Below are positions 39,020-48,909 of a stretch of 61,667 bases of DNA, piece by piece. The stretch lies in contig WNDX01000006.1 of NCBI GenBank assembly GCA_009914615.1, positions 1-61,667 on the forward strand, read 5' to 3'. This DNA is from Herbaspirillum frisingense. GTDB lineage: Bacteria; Pseudomonadota; Gammaproteobacteria; Burkholderiales; Burkholderiaceae_D. The notes under the pieces are model-generated. The model had not been told where the DNA came from. It worked only from the letters and a program-made list of their open reading frames with translations, and ran no database searches. How positions within the stretch are numbered: the stretch's first letter is position 1; every line of letters starts with the position of its first letter. A program made the position numbers and the translations under genes.

Positions 39020-39113
39020 TCAATTTTCCTTAATGATGGATTCGCCCATATTTAAGCACGGCTGCGCGCAAAGCCTCTATATTCGCGCTACCCCTTCTCT
39101 CCCCGGACTCGCC

Positions 39114-40246
39114 ATGACCGCGCTCAGCCAGCTCAACACGCCCGCCGCCCTGATCGACATTCCGCGCATGCAGCGCAACATCGCCCGCATGCAAACGCGC
39201 ATGGATGCGCGGGCGTGAGCTTCCGCCCGCATGTGAAGACCAGCAAGAGCACTGACGTCGCCGCCTTGCAGCGCGCAGCCGGCGCGCGCGGCGTCACGGT
39301 CTCGACGCTGCTGGAGGCGCAACACTTTCATGCCGCCGGCATCGACGACATCCTCTACGCGGTCGGCATGGTGCCGGCCAAGCTGCCGCAGGCGCTGGCC
39401 CTGCGCCGCCAGGGCTGCGCGCTCAAGATCATCACCGACAGTCTGGCTTCGGCCCGCGCCATCGCCGATTTCGGGCGCGCGCACGACGAGGTCTTCGAGG
39501 TCTGGATCGAGATCGACAGCGACGGCCACCGTTCCGGCATCCGGCCGGAACAGGAGGCACTGCTGGAGGTCGGCCGCTGCCTGCATGAAGGCGGCATGCG
39601 CCTGGGCGGGGTGCTCACGCATGCCGGCTCCAGCTACGACTACGACACGCCCGAAGCGCTGCAAGCGATTGCCGAACAGGAACGCGCGGCTTGCGTGAAT
39701 GCCGCCTTGCGCCTGCGCGCCGCCGGCCTGCCCTGTCCGGTGGTCAGCATCGGCTCGACGCCGACCGCGCTGTCGGCGGCCAGCCTGGAAGGCGTGACCG
39801 AGGTGCGCGCCGGCGTGTATGTGTTCTTCGACCTGGTGATGCACAATGTCGGCGTCTGCACCCAGGATGACATCGCCCTAAGTGTGCTCACCACCGTGAT
39901 CGGTCACCAGGAAGAAAAAGGCTGGGCCATCGTCGATGCCGGCTGGATGGCCATGAGCCGCGACCGCGGCACACAGAAGCAGAAACACGACTTCGGCTAC
40001 GGCCAGGTGTGCGACGCCGCCGGCACGCCGCTGAAGGACTATCTGATCACCGGCGCCAACCAGGAACATGGCATCCTCTCGCTGCGCGAAGGCGTGGACC
40101 GGGACATCGTCAAGCGCTTCCCGGTCGGCACGCAATTGCGCATACTGCCCAACCACGCCTGCGCCACCGGCGCCCAGTTCCCGAGCTACCAGGCGCTCGC
40201 GGCCGACGGCACCGTCCAGAACTGGCCGCGGCTGCACGGCTGGTAA
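39114..40246 (+). pseudogene. D-threonine aldolase / DSD1-family PLP enzyme, frameshifted at codon ~33
   Basis: The ATG at 39114 opens with MTALSQLNTPAALIDIPRMQ, then stops at 39219. A second frame continues directly with SFRPHVKTSKSTDVAALQRA to 40246. Adding one base after 39209 (expected GCGCTGGGCGTG) merges them into about 377 residues, the normal length for this fold-type III PLP family. The PLP-Lys is in the HVKTSKS segment. The metal-binding HAC motif near the end (PNHACATGAQF) matches D-threonine aldolases, D-serine dehydratases and beta-hydroxyaspartate aldolases. The stop near the start would silence it unless the deletion is a sequence error. A ketimine-reductase-like gene follows. 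Confidence 0.82.
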
Positions 40247-40269
40247 GCCCCTCACCAGAAAGGTCATGC

Positions 40270-41271
40270 ATGAATACGTCTTCCTCCAGCCCGGCTACGT
40301 CGTCCACCGCAGAAGCGCGACTGCTGCTGCTGGACAAGCATGCCGTCGAGGCCCTGCTCACGCCCGAAGCGGTGCTGCCAGCCGTGCGCGAAGCCTTCCT
40401 GCTACATGCCGCGCGCGAAGGTCGGGTGTTTCCGCTGGTGCGCGAAGCGCTGTCCACCGGCGGCGTGTTCGGCATCAAATCCGGCGACGTGCCCTCGCAA
40501 GGCTTGCTGGGCTTCAAGGCGGCCGGTTTCTGGCCGGCCAACCGGGCGCTGGGCGGCGAGCCGCACCAGGCCACCATCATGCTGATTTCGCCGGAAACCG
40601 GTCGCCCGCTGTGCATCATCGACGGCAATGCCGTCACCACCATGCGCACCGGCGCCGCCGGCGCGCTAGGCCTGATGCAATTGGCGCGTCCCGACAGCCG
40701 CCGGCTGACGATCTTCGGCATCGGCGTGCAAGCCAGGATCCAGCTTCGCTTCGCGCTCGACAGCATGCCGTCGCTGCAGCAGGTGCGCTACGCCGGCAGC
40801 CGCGGCGAGCGCGATGCCGGCTTCGAACAGGCGTTCGCCGCGCGCTGCGACATCGCCCCGGCCGCCGACCGCAACCAGGCCGTGGCCGACAGCGACATCG
40901 TCATCACCGCCACGCCCGGCAAGGGCGCCTTGTTCGACGCCGATGCGGTGCAGCCGGGCACGCATCTGAACTGCGTGGGCGCCGATACCAAGGGAAAACG
41001 GGAATTGCCGCAAGAGCTATTGCAGCGCGCCAGGATCTGCGTGGACGACGCCGCGCAGGCGCGCCAGGTCGGCGAAATGCAATGGGCGCCGGAACTGCCG
41101 GTGGTGGAACTGGGCGACCTGCTCGGCGGCCAGGCCCGTCTGGAACGCGCCGACGATGACATCACGCTGTTCGACATGACAGGGCTGGCGCTGCAGGATC
41201 TGACGGTGGCGCGCAGGCTGTATCGCCAGGCGCTGGAAGACGGTCAGCCGGGCGTCGCCTGGCCCTGGTGA
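40270..41271 (+). CDS. Ornithine cyclodeaminase / mu-crystallin family imine reductase
   Basis: This 333-residue protein of the OCD/mu-crystallin fold has a dimerisation/substrate domain with the KSGDVPSQGLLGFKAAGFWP segment and CIIDGNAVTTMRTGAAGALG, then a Rossmann domain with LTIFGIGVQARIQLRF. Family members include ornithine cyclodeaminase, pyrroline-2-carboxylate reductase, alanine dehydrogenase and iminosuccinate reductase. Pairing with a D-threonine-aldolase-fold enzyme recalls the bhcC/bhcD pair of the beta-hydroxyaspartate cycle. The start at 40270, with AAAGG upstream, was preferred to the long frame that begins inside the previous gene. Confidence 0.85.
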   Translation: MNTSSSSPATSSTAEARLLLLDKHAVEALLTPEAVLPAVREAFLLHAAREGRVFPLVREALSTGGVFGIKSGDVPSQGLLGFKAAGFWPANRALGGEPHQATIMLISPETGRPLCIIDGNAVTTMRTGAAGALGLMQLARPDSRRLTIFGIGVQARIQLRFALDSMPSLQQVRYAGSRGERDAGFEQAFAARCDIAPAADRNQAVADSDIVITATPGKGALFDADAVQPGTHLNCVGADTKGKRELPQELLQRARICVDDAAQARQVGEMQWAPELPVVELGDLLGGQARLERADDDITLFDMTGLALQDLTVARRLYRQALEDGQPGVAWPW

Positions 41272-41287
41272 TGCGGCAGGCTGCGCG

Positions 41288-42136
41288 TCAGCCGGGTTCG
41301 CCGGGCTGCGCGCCTTCTTGCGGATCTTGCGCAACGCCGCGCTCGCGACGGCGCTTGCGCGTTTCCTGCGGCGGGAAGCCGAAGAATTCCAGCACGCTGT
41401 TGGCGACCTGGTCGCGGTCGTTGTCCACGCAGATCATGTGATAGCTGTTTTCCAGCACCACCACGCGCGCATCGGCGATCTGATCGTTGAGGAATTCGGC
41501 CGAGCGCAGGCTGGTCAGCTCATCCTCGCGGGCATGCACCACCAGCGTGGGCGCGGCAATGTTCCTGGCGCCGGCCATGGCCCAGGCGCGCAAGCGGTCC
41601 ACCTGGCGCACGCAGATCAGCGGCACCCAGCGGTAATGGAAATTATCGCCGCGCTCGAACTTGGCCTTCACCACCGCGCGCACCAGCGTGTTCTTGATGC
41701 CGAAAGGCTCGCCCTCTTCCACCTTCATGCGCTTGGACAAACCGGGAATCAGGTAGAACAGCGTGCGCAACCCCGCATACCAGGGCGTGGACCAGCCGTC
41801 GATATAGATCGGCGGCGCCAGCGTCACCAGCTTGCCCTGCGCCGGGCCGTGGCCGACGCGCTCGGCCAGCACCAGCGCCACCAGCGAGCCCATGCACATG
41901 CCCACGATATGCAACTGGTCATAGTGCGGCTGCAGCGCGCGGTATTGCACCCGCACCGCCTCCACCCACTGCTCGGCGCGCACGCCAGCCAGGTCTTCCG
42001 GCGTCGTGCCGTGCCCGGCCAACGTGATGGCGTGCGTCTCCACCCCCGCTTTGTTGAGGATCTTGTGCAGTGAACCCAGATCGTATTGGGTGCCGCCCAG
42101 CCCGTGGATGAGCAAGGCGCCGACGCGTGCGCTCAT
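41288..42136 (-). CDS. Alpha/beta hydrolase with cysteine at the nucleophile position
   Basis: The 282-residue hydrolase resembles Est30-type carboxylesterases: oxyanion region IHGLGGTQYDL, cap-region residues in the middle, Asp in VHAREDELTS and His in NSYHMICVDND. The nucleophile elbow reads GMCMGS, with Cys81 where Ser is expected, an arrangement seen in dienelactone hydrolases but unusual for this group. The C-terminal 25 residues are charged (ETRKRRRERG) and absent from typical members. The gene start overlaps the MASE1 gene stop by one base (TAATG), so they are probably cotranscribed. Confidence 0.8.
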   Translation of the reverse strand: MSARVGALLIHGLGGTQYDLGSLHKILNKAGVETHAITLAGHGTTPEDLAGVRAEQWVEAVRVQYRALQPHYDQLHIVGMCMGSLVALVLAERVGHGPAQGKLVTLAPPIYIDGWSTPWYAGLRTLFYLIPGLSKRMKVEEGEPFGIKNTLVRAVVKAKFERGDNFHYRWVPLICVRQVDRLRAWAMAGARNIAAPTLVVHAREDELTSLRSAEFLNDQIADARVVVLENSYHMICVDNDRDQVANSVLEFFGFPPQETRKRRRERGVAQDPQEGAQPGEPG

Positions 42137-43422
42137 TACTCGCTCCGGCCCGCCGCGTTGGGTGCGTCCGGCTGCGCATCGGCGAAGCGCCAGACGCCGG
42201 CCACCACGGCCAGCCGGTCTTCAGCGTCCAGCAGGCTGCGGCTCATGTCGAGCACCACCTCGCCGCCGGCTTGCAAACGGAACGGCATGTCGGCGCGCTC
42301 GTCGCCGTCGGCGCCATCCAGCCAGCGCTGCCGCAGGCGCGCCTGATCCAGCGGCGAGATCAGCTTGAGCACCTGCTCCAGCGTCTGCACGCGCGCGGCC
42401 GGCTGGCCCAGCAAGGTCTCGACGTCGCCGCTCCAGGTGAAGCTCAGCTTTTGCGGATCCAGCGTGTAGGCCAGCTGGCGGCTGGCCGACAGCGACAGTT
42501 CGACCTCGTTCTTCCAGCGCGCCACGTCTTCATGCAATTGCTCACGCGTGGTCTTGAGCGCGCTGATCAGCAGCGACAGCAGTGAAGCCACGGCCAGATA
42601 AACCTGCAGCTCCAGCAAGGCATTGCTGGAATGCAGCTGCACCAGTTGCACGAAGGGGCCGCGTCCCAGCGAGTTATAGACGAAGGCCATCAGCGATAGC
42701 ACCGCCACCGACAAGGCGCCGCCGCGCCCGCCCCAGAGGATGGTGACCAGCGCCAGGAAGAACAGCGGCACATAGGTCGTGGCGAAGTCGATATCGAAGA
42801 TGATGCGATCAAGGTCGCTATCGAAAGCCACATAGGCCGAGAGCACCATGGCCGCGAAAGACGCCAGGCCCAGCAGGAATTCGGTGCGCGCGATGCCGCC
42901 CGAGCGGGTGGCGCGAAATTGCGACCAGCCGGCCAGCACCGGCGTCATGATCAGGATGCCCACCAGGTCGGACAGCGACCAGATGCGCAGCGTCTGCCAG
43001 AACGACACGCCTTGCATGACCTGGAACCAGCCCGCGCCGAAGATGCCGCTCACCACGCTGGCGCCGACGCCAATCAGCAGCAGCCCGCGCACGAAGTACA
43101 GGCCCTCCATCGGGAACGGCGCACGCCGCACCAGCCACACGGCGATGGCGGCCACGCCGATTTCATTGAGCGAAAACAGCATCATGCGCAACAGGTCGCG
43201 CTGCTCGACCCAGCCCAGCAGCACCTGCGCCGCCACCAGCAGCACCAGCAGCGGGAACCAGCGCGCCGTCGGCGTCAACAGCAGCGCGCCCACCGTGATC
43301 CCGGCCGGCAGCCAGATGTAGCCGCTGGCGATGAAAGCGCCGTTGAGCTCATGCGAGGCGAAGCCGAACAGGAAATAGACGACAGCCCACGCCAGCGGCG
43401 CGACGAGATAATTTGATTTCAC
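42136..43422 (-). CDS. MASE1-domain membrane sensor protein without an obvious output domain
   Basis: The 428-residue protein has about eight hydrophobic segments with the MASE1 pattern (GFASHELNGAFIASGYIWLP near the start and a WSLSDLVGILIMTPVL motif). After the last helix a short coiled-coil-like linker (TTREQLHEDVARWKNEVELS) leads to a PAS-like region of about 110 residues. No GGDEF, EAL or histidine kinase domain follows, unlike most MASE1 proteins. The start used is GTG at 43422 with GGGGA upstream; the open frame reaches 43518. Tight coupling to the hydrolase gene suggests joint function, unknown. Confidence 0.78.
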   Translation of the reverse strand: MKSNYLVAPLAWAVVYFLFGFASHELNGAFIASGYIWLPAGITVGALLLTPTARWFPLLVLLVAAQVLLGWVEQRDLLRMMLFSLNEIGVAAIAVWLVRRAPFPMEGLYFVRGLLLIGVGASVVSGIFGAGWFQVMQGVSFWQTLRIWSLSDLVGILIMTPVLAGWSQFRATRSGGIARTEFLLGLASFAAMVLSAYVAFDSDLDRIIFDIDFATTYVPLFFLALVTILWGGRGGALSVAVLSLMAFVYNSLGRGPFVQLVQLHSSNALLELQVYLAVASLLSLLISALKTTREQLHEDVARWKNEVELSLSASRQLAYTLDPQKLSFTWSGDVETLLGQPAARVQTLEQVLKLISPLDQARLRQRWLDGADGDERADMPFRLQAGGEVVLDMSRSLLDAEDRLAVVAGVWRFADAQPDAPNAAGRSE

Positions 43423-43592
43423 GATGAAGTCCCCGGGATGAAGGCGACGGCCGGCGCGATGTTCGATGGGCGATCCACGATGCATTTCGCGTGCCGGTCC
43501 GGCGCGGACGCGGGCCATTCTATCAGGCCGGGTTGAAGGTTTCGTGAGCGTTTGCCGGACTGCTATCGCGCGCCGGGCCGCAATCGTTATAG

Positions 43593-43611
43593 AATGCGAA
43601 CAATTCTCATT
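43593..43611. promoter_or_regulatory. Fur-box-like operator before the FecI/receptor chimera
   Basis: AATGCGA-ACAAT-TCTCATT is a near-perfect 7-5-7 dyad matching the Fur consensus arrangement. It ends two bases before the ATG at 43614. It implies iron-repressed transcription of the former fecI gene; inference by motif. Confidence 0.7.
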
Positions 43612-43613
43612 AA

Positions 43614-44923
43614 ATGTCCCGCATTCCGATGGCCGCTTCAGACCTGTGCGCCGCCGACGGCGTCGCCGCTCCTGATTTCAGCACGCTCTATGCCCAGCAC
43701 CACGGCTGGCTGCATCAGTGGCTCCGCGCGCGCCTGGGCAACGCCTTCGATGCCGCCGACCTGACTCAGGACACCTTCACACGGGTGCTGGCCGGCCGCA
43801 ACGTCGCCGCCATCGGCGAGCCGCGCGCCTATCGCACCACTGTCGCCAAGGGCATCCTGTTCGGGCGCACCCACAGCGCGGTGCTGGGCGCCAACTACAA
43901 CCGCTATGCCTACGACTACGGCAACTACAGCCGGCTGCTCAATACCGTGGATCGTCAGGCGGTCAACATTCTCAACCTGGGCGCGGTGGCGCGACCCGAT
44001 TTCCGCTATCCGGTCAACCAGTTCAGCGGCGTGACCGAGGAAAAGGCGGTCTATGGCGCGCTGCGCTTCAAGCCGACCGATGCTTTGTCGGTGATCGTCG
44101 GCAGCCGTCTGTCCTGGTACGACAACGACCTGTTCAGCCGCACCTGGCAAGGCGGCGCCAACGGCCGTGGCGTGGCCAGCAGCTCGGGCCATGAAAGCGC
44201 GGTCTTCACGCCCTATGGCGGCATCGTCTATGACCTCGACGACACCTGGTCGGCCTATGCCAGCTACACCAACATCTTCCAGCCCAACACGGTGAGCAAC
44301 GCCAGCAACCAGATCATCGATCCGCGGCGAGGCACCAACCTGGAATTGGGGTCAAGGGCGAACACATGGGCGGCAAGCTCAATACCAGCTTCGCCGTGTT
44401 CAAGGTGGAAGAAGACAACGCCACCGAACTCGATCCGGGCGCCGCACCGCTGCCCGACGGTTCGGCCGCCTATCGCGCCGTCAACGGCGCCAGCACGCGC
44501 GGCTTCGAGACCACCGTCTCCGGCGAAGTGGCGCGCGGCTGGCAGCTCATGGCCGGCTATACCTACAGCGCCAAGTTCACCAGCAAGAACGTGCTGATGA
44601 ACACCAACTATCCGCAGCGCATGTTCCGCCTGGCGACCAGCTATCGCCTGCCGGGCGCCCTGAGCAAGCTGACCGTGGGCGGCAACCTGTCCTATCAGAG
44701 CGGGATTTCCTATGTCGAGACCTACAGCAACCAGACCGCCACCATGGGCGGCATGACGCTGATCGGCCTGATGGCGCGCTACGAAGTCACGCCGCAACTG
44801 AGCCTGTCGCTCAACGTCGAGAACCTGACCGACAAGTACTACTACACCGGCCTGGGCGGCTACAACGGCTACACCTACGGCAATCCGCGCAATACCTGGC
44901 TGAAGGCTAACTACAAGTTCTGA
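43614..44923 (+). pseudogene. Chimera of FecI-type sigma factor N-terminus and TonB receptor barrel, also frameshifted
   Basis: Residues 1-80 read as a FecI-type ECF sigma factor (LYAQHHGWLHQWLRARLGNA, DAADLTQDTFTRVLAGRN, then TTVAKG). Without a break the frame becomes a TonB-dependent ferrisiderophore receptor barrel (ILFGRTHSAVLGANYNRY onward). The rest of fecI, all of a fecR and the receptor plug are missing, about 3 kb by usual sizes. A second lesion follows: the frame leaves the receptor after NLELG at about 44350, where one missing base in GGGG shifts it. The barrel then continues in another frame to its proper end, WLKANYKF, at 44923. Neither a sigma factor nor a receptor can be functional as written. 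Confidence 0.85.
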
Positions 44924-44933
44924 CGCGGCCAGC

Positions 44934-44970
44934 AAAAAGGCCCGTCACGGTCAACGTGACGGGCCTTTTT
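44934..44970. terminator. Bidirectional terminator between the receptor remnant and nadC
   Basis: A 16-base perfect stem (AAAAAGGCCCGTCACG and complement) with loop GTCAA has T-runs on both strands. Confidence 0.92.
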
Positions 44971-45002
44971 TCATGGCGCGATGTCGCGGCAACGCGGCCG
45001 GC

Positions 45003-45908
45003 TTACTCCACCACGCGCAGCGAAAAATCGGCCGCCTGGATGTCCTTGGTCAGGCTGCCGATGGAGATGCGGTCCACGCCGGTGTCGGCGATGGCGCGCA
45101 CGGTCTGCATGTTGATGCCGCCCGAGGCTTCCAGCACGGCGCGGCCGGCGTTCACTGTCACTGCTTCGCGCATCATCTCCAGCGAGAAGTTGTCCAGCAG
45201 GATGGAGACCGCGCCGGCCTGCAGCGCTTCGTTCAGCTCGGCGATGTTCTCGACTTCCACCTGGATGCTGACGCCGGCGTTGAGCTTCTGCGCCGCGCCG
45301 ACCGCCGCGGTGATGCCGCCGGCGGCGGCGATGTGGTTTTCCTTGATCAGGATGCCGTCGTACAGCGCCAGGCGCTGGTTGGCGCCGCCGCCCACGCGCA
45401 CCGCGTACTTCTGCGCCAGGCGCAGGCCGGGGAGCGTCTTGCGGGTGTCGAGGATGCTGGCCTTGGTGCCGGCCACCACGTCCACGTAGCGGCGCGTGGC
45501 GGTGGCCACGCCGGACAGCAACTGCAGGAAGTTCAGCGCGCCGCGTTCGGCGGTCAGCAAGGCGCGTGCCGGGCCGGCGATGGCGCAGACCTCGGTATCG
45601 GCTTGCATCAGGTCGCCTTCGGCATAGCTCCAGGTGACTTGCAGGCGCGGGTCGAGGCGCGTCATGACGGCTTCGAACCAGGGCGCGCCGCACAGCACGG
45701 CGGCTTCGCGCACGATCACGCGGGCCTTGACGAATTCGCTCTCCGGCACCAGCAGGCCGGTGTAGTCGCAATCACCGACGTCTTCCGCGATGGCGAGGTT
45801 GACGTTGACGTCGAAGGCCGCATGCAGCGCGGCGTCGAACGGCGCGAAGGGATTGCGCAGGTTGCTGGCGGCGATGCTGGAGTTGGGTTTGATGGCGTGA
45901 AGTGTCAT
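45003..45908 (-). CDS. nadC: Nicotinate-nucleotide pyrophosphorylase (quinolinate phosphoribosyltransferase)
   Basis: The 301-residue enzyme converts quinolinate and PRPP to nicotinate mononucleotide in NAD synthesis. Visible blocks are [17 protein letters not shown], the [20 protein letters not shown] phosphate/substrate loop and the closing [19 protein letters not shown] barrel strand. The start overlaps the nadA stop as ATGA, so the two form a nadA-nadC operon. Length is normal and the frame is intact. Confidence 0.96.
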   Translation of the reverse strand: MTLHAIKPNSSIAASNLRNPFAPFDAALHAAFDVNVNLAIAEDVGDCDYTGLLVPESEFVKARVIVREAAVLCGAPWFEAVMTRLDPRLQVTWSYAEGDLMQADTEVCAIAGPARALLTAERGALNFLQLLSGVATATRRYVDVVAGTKASILDTRKTLPGLRLAQKYAVRVGGGANQRLALYDGILIKENHIAAAGGITAAVGAAQKLNAGVSIQVEVENIAELNEALQAGAVSILLDNFSLEMMREAVTVNAGRAVLEASGGINMQTVRAIADTGVDRISIGSLTKDIQAADFSLRVVE

Positions 45909-47044
45909 GCTGGGCCGATTCCTGCAAACAGTTGCTGTTCGTCTTCAAGGCGCGCCGTCGGGCGTACCTTGGCCTTTTTCGTGGCTGCGAAATCCAGCAT
46001 GCGGTCGATGCACACCACGGCTTGCTTGCCGATGGCGGGATCGACGTGAATCTCGTTGGCTCCGGTTTCCAAAACGTGAAGCAGGTTCTGCAAGCCGTTC
46101 ATCGCCATCCAGGGGCAATGCGCGCAGCTCTTGCAGGTGGCGCTGTTGCCGGCCGTGGGGGCGTCGATGAAGAGCTTGCCCGGCGCGGCGGCGCGCATCT
46201 TGTGCAGGATGCCGTTGTCGGTGGCGACGATGAAGGATGGCGCGCTCGAAGCCTGCACGGCAGCGATCAGCTGCGAGGTGGAGCCGATCACGTGGGCCTG
46301 CGCCACCACCGCCTCCGGCGACTCCGGGTGCACCAGCACCAGCGCCTCGGGATGCTCGGCGCGCATCAGTTCCAGTTCCACGCCCTTGAATTCATCGTGC
46401 ACCAGGCAGGAGCCCTGCCACAGCAGCATGTCGGCGCCGGTCTGCTTCTGGATGTAGCCGCCCAGGTGCTTGTCTGGCGCCCAGAGGATCTTCTTGCCCT
46501 GGGCATGCAGGTGCTGCACGATCTCCAGGCCGATGGACGACGTCACCATCCAGTCGGCGCGCGCCTTCACGGCGGCGCTGGTGTTGGCGTACACCACCAC
46601 GGTGCGATCCGGATGCTGGTCGCAGAACGCGGCGAATTCATCGGGCGCGCAGCCTAGGTCGAGCGAACAGGTGGCGTCCAGATCCGGCATCAGGATGCGC
46701 TTTTCCGGGCTCAGGATCTTGGCGGTCTCGCCCATGAAACGCACGCCCGCCACCACCAGGGTCTTGGCCGGATGGTCGCGCCCGAAACGCGCCATCTCCA
46801 GCGAGTCGGAGACGCAGCCGCCGGTTTCCTCCGCCAGGTCCTGCAGGTCGGCATCGACGTAGTAGTGCGACACCAGCACCGCTTCCTTTTCCTTCAGCAG
46901 TTGCCTGATGCGCGCCTTGAGACTGGCGCGCTCTTCGGCGCTGGGGGTAGGTGGCACCCTGGCCCAGGCGTTGGCGGTACAACTGCCGCCGGTCTCCATT
47001 TGCGGCCGCTCGAATTCGACGACCTTGGTTGCTGTTGCTTGCAT
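45905..47044 (-). CDS. nadA: Quinolinate synthase
   Basis: The 379-residue [4Fe-4S] enzyme condenses iminoaspartate with dihydroxyacetone phosphate to quinolinate. The three cluster cysteines lie in [23 protein letters not shown] and [33 protein letters not shown], the NadA opening, is present. The start [15 protein letters not shown] at 47044 was preferred to a longer frame to 47131, which would run into the ABC-F gene. It is upstream of and overlapping nadC. The ABC-F gene ends only 22 bases before it on the same strand, so all three may be cotranscribed. Confidence 0.95.
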   Translation of the reverse strand: MQATATKVVEFERPQMETGGSCTANAWARVPPTPSAEERASLKARIRQLLKEKEAVLVSHYYVDADLQDLAEETGGCVSDSLEMARFGRDHPAKTLVVAGVRFMGETAKILSPEKRILMPDLDATCSLDLGCAPDEFAAFCDQHPDRTVVVYANTSAAVKARADWMVTSSIGLEIVQHLHAQGKKILWAPDKHLGGYIQKQTGADMLLWQGSCLVHDEFKGVELELMRAEHPEALVLVHPESPEAVVAQAHVIGSTSQLIAAVQASSAPSFIVATDNGILHKMRAAAPGKLFIDAPTAGNSATCKSCAHCPWMAMNGLQNLLHVLETGANEIHVDPAIGKQAVVCIDRMLDFAATKKAKVRPTARLEDEQQLFAGIGPA

Positions 47045-47066
47045 GGCGGTGAAAATGCTCTGCGGG

Positions 47067-48665
47067 TTATTCGATGCCCTGGCTGGCCAGGTAGTCTTCG
47101 TAGTTGCCCCGGAAATCGATGACCTTGCCATCCTTCACTTCCAGGATGCGGGTGGCCAGCGAGGACACGAATTCGCGGTCGTGCGAGACGAAGATCAGCG
47201 TGCCGGCGTACTTTTCCAGCGCGATGTTGAGCGATTCGATGGACTCCATGTCCATGTGGTTGGTCGGCTCGTCCATCAGCAGCACGTTGTGGCGGCCCAG
47301 CATCAGCTTGCCGTACATCATGCGGCCCTTCTCGCCGCCGGACAGCACCTTGACCGATTTCTTGACGTCATCGCCGGAGAACAGCAGGCGGCCCAGGATG
47401 CCACGCACGGCCTGGTCGTCATCGCCTTCCTGGGTCCACATGCTCATCCAGTCGGTCAGGGTCTCGCCCTTGGCGAATTCCTCGGTCGGATCCTGCGGCA
47501 TGTAGCCGACGTTGGCGTTCTCGGCCCACTTCACCTGGCCGGAATCCGGATGCAGGCCGGTGGTATCGCCGCCGATGCTGCGCAACAGCGTGGTCTTGCC
47601 GGCGCCGTTGGCGCCGATGATAGCGATCTTTTCGCCGGCTTCGACCATGATGCTGAAGTCCTTGAAGAGGTCGCGGTCGTAGCTCTTGCTGATGCCCAGG
47701 GTTTCCACCGCCAGACGGTGCAGCTTCTTCTCGCCTTCGAAACGCACGAAGGGGTTGACGCGGGACGACGGCTTGACGTCTTCGATCTTGATCTTCTCGA
47801 TCTGCTTGGCGCGCGAGGTCGCCTGGCGCGCCTTGGACTTGTTGGCCGAGAAGCGGCGCACGAAGTCCTGCAGTTCGGCGACCTTTTCCTTCGCCTTGGC
47901 GTTGACCGCCAGCTGCTGCGCGCGCGCCTGCGACGAGGCCAGCATGTATTCGTCGTAGTTGCCCGGATAGACCTTCAGCGTGCCGTAGTCCATGTCGGCC
48001 ATGTGGGTACAGACCTGGTTCAGGAAGTGGCGATCGTGGGAAATGATGATCATGGTGGAATTGCGCTCGTTGAGCACATTTTCCAGCCAGCGGATGGTGT
48101 CGATGTCCAGGTTGTTGGTCGGTTCGTCCAGCAGCAGGATGTCGGGATTGGAGAACAGCGCCTGCGCCAGCAGCACGCGCAGCTTCCAGCCGGGCGCGAC
48201 GTTGCTCATCGGACCGTTGTGCTGTTCGATGGGCACGCCCACGCCCAACAGCAGCTCGCCGGCGCGCGCTTCGGCGGTGTAGCCGTCGTATTCGGCGAAC
48301 TTGGCTTCCAGGTCGGCGGCCTTCATGTAGTCGTCATCCGTCGCATCCGGGTTGGCGTAGATGGCGTCGCGTTCGGACATCGCGGCCCACATCTCGACGT
48401 GGCCCATCATCACCACATCCAGCACGCGCATTTCTTCATAGGCGAACTGATCCTGGCGCAGCTTGCCCAGGCGTTCGTTGACGTCCAGGCTGACGTTGCC
48501 GCCCGACGGATCGAGGTCGCCGCCCAGGATCTTCATGAAAGTGGACTTGCCGCAGCCGTTGGCGCCGATCAGGCCATAGCGGTTGCCGTCGCCGAACTTG
48601 ACGGAAATATTCTCGAACAACGGCTTGGCGCCGAACTGCATGGTGATGTTTGCGGTGGATAGCAC
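47067..48665 (-). CDS. ybiT: ABC-F family ATPase, YbiT-like
   Basis: The 532-residue soluble protein has two ABC cassettes joined by an ABC-F linker. Cassette 1 has Walker [10 protein letters not shown] and [12 protein letters not shown]; the linker contains [18 protein letters not shown]; cassette 2 has [23 protein letters not shown] and [16 protein letters not shown] proteins act at the ribosome rather than in transport. The DEPTNHMD variant and overall length fit YbiT, often essential in gammaproteobacteria. The start is GTG at 48665 (reading [12 protein letters not shown]) with AAAGG eight bases upstream; the upstream frame lacks similarity. Confidence 0.9.
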   Translation of the reverse strand: MLSTANITMQFGAKPLFENISVKFGDGNRYGLIGANGCGKSTFMKILGGDLDPSGGNVSLDVNERLGKLRQDQFAYEEMRVLDVVMMGHVEMWAAMSERDAIYANPDATDDDYMKAADLEAKFAEYDGYTAEARAGELLLGVGVPIEQHNGPMSNVAPGWKLRVLLAQALFSNPDILLLDEPTNNLDIDTIRWLENVLNERNSTMIIISHDRHFLNQVCTHMADMDYGTLKVYPGNYDEYMLASSQARAQQLAVNAKAKEKVAELQDFVRRFSANKSKARQATSRAKQIEKIKIEDVKPSSRVNPFVRFEGEKKLHRLAVETLGISKSYDRDLFKDFSIMVEAGEKIAIIGANGAGKTTLLRSIGGDTTGLHPDSGQVKWAENANVGYMPQDPTEEFAKGETLTDWMSMWTQEGDDDQAVRGILGRLLFSGDDVKKSVKVLSGGEKGRMMYGKLMLGRHNVLLMDEPTNHMDMESIESLNIALEKYAGTLIFVSHDREFVSSLATRILEVKDGKVIDFRGNYEDYLASQGIE

Positions 48666-48909
48666 TGCGAAAACCTTTTCTAAAATGAAACTTGCGCGCA
48701 CAAATGAGCAGCCGATGCCGCAGCGCACGAAACGCCGGATTTTACCACTGCAAGCCCGACGCGGCTTGACTTACAGCCTCAATGACGGATGATTCGTTGC
48801 CAAGCGGCAAACAGGCGGCAGGCCGCGCCCTTGCGCCGATTGCAATCTCCGGGATTTTTCATGCCCCGGCCGGGCTCCAAATCACTTTGCCACCACGGAA
48901 ACACCACGC

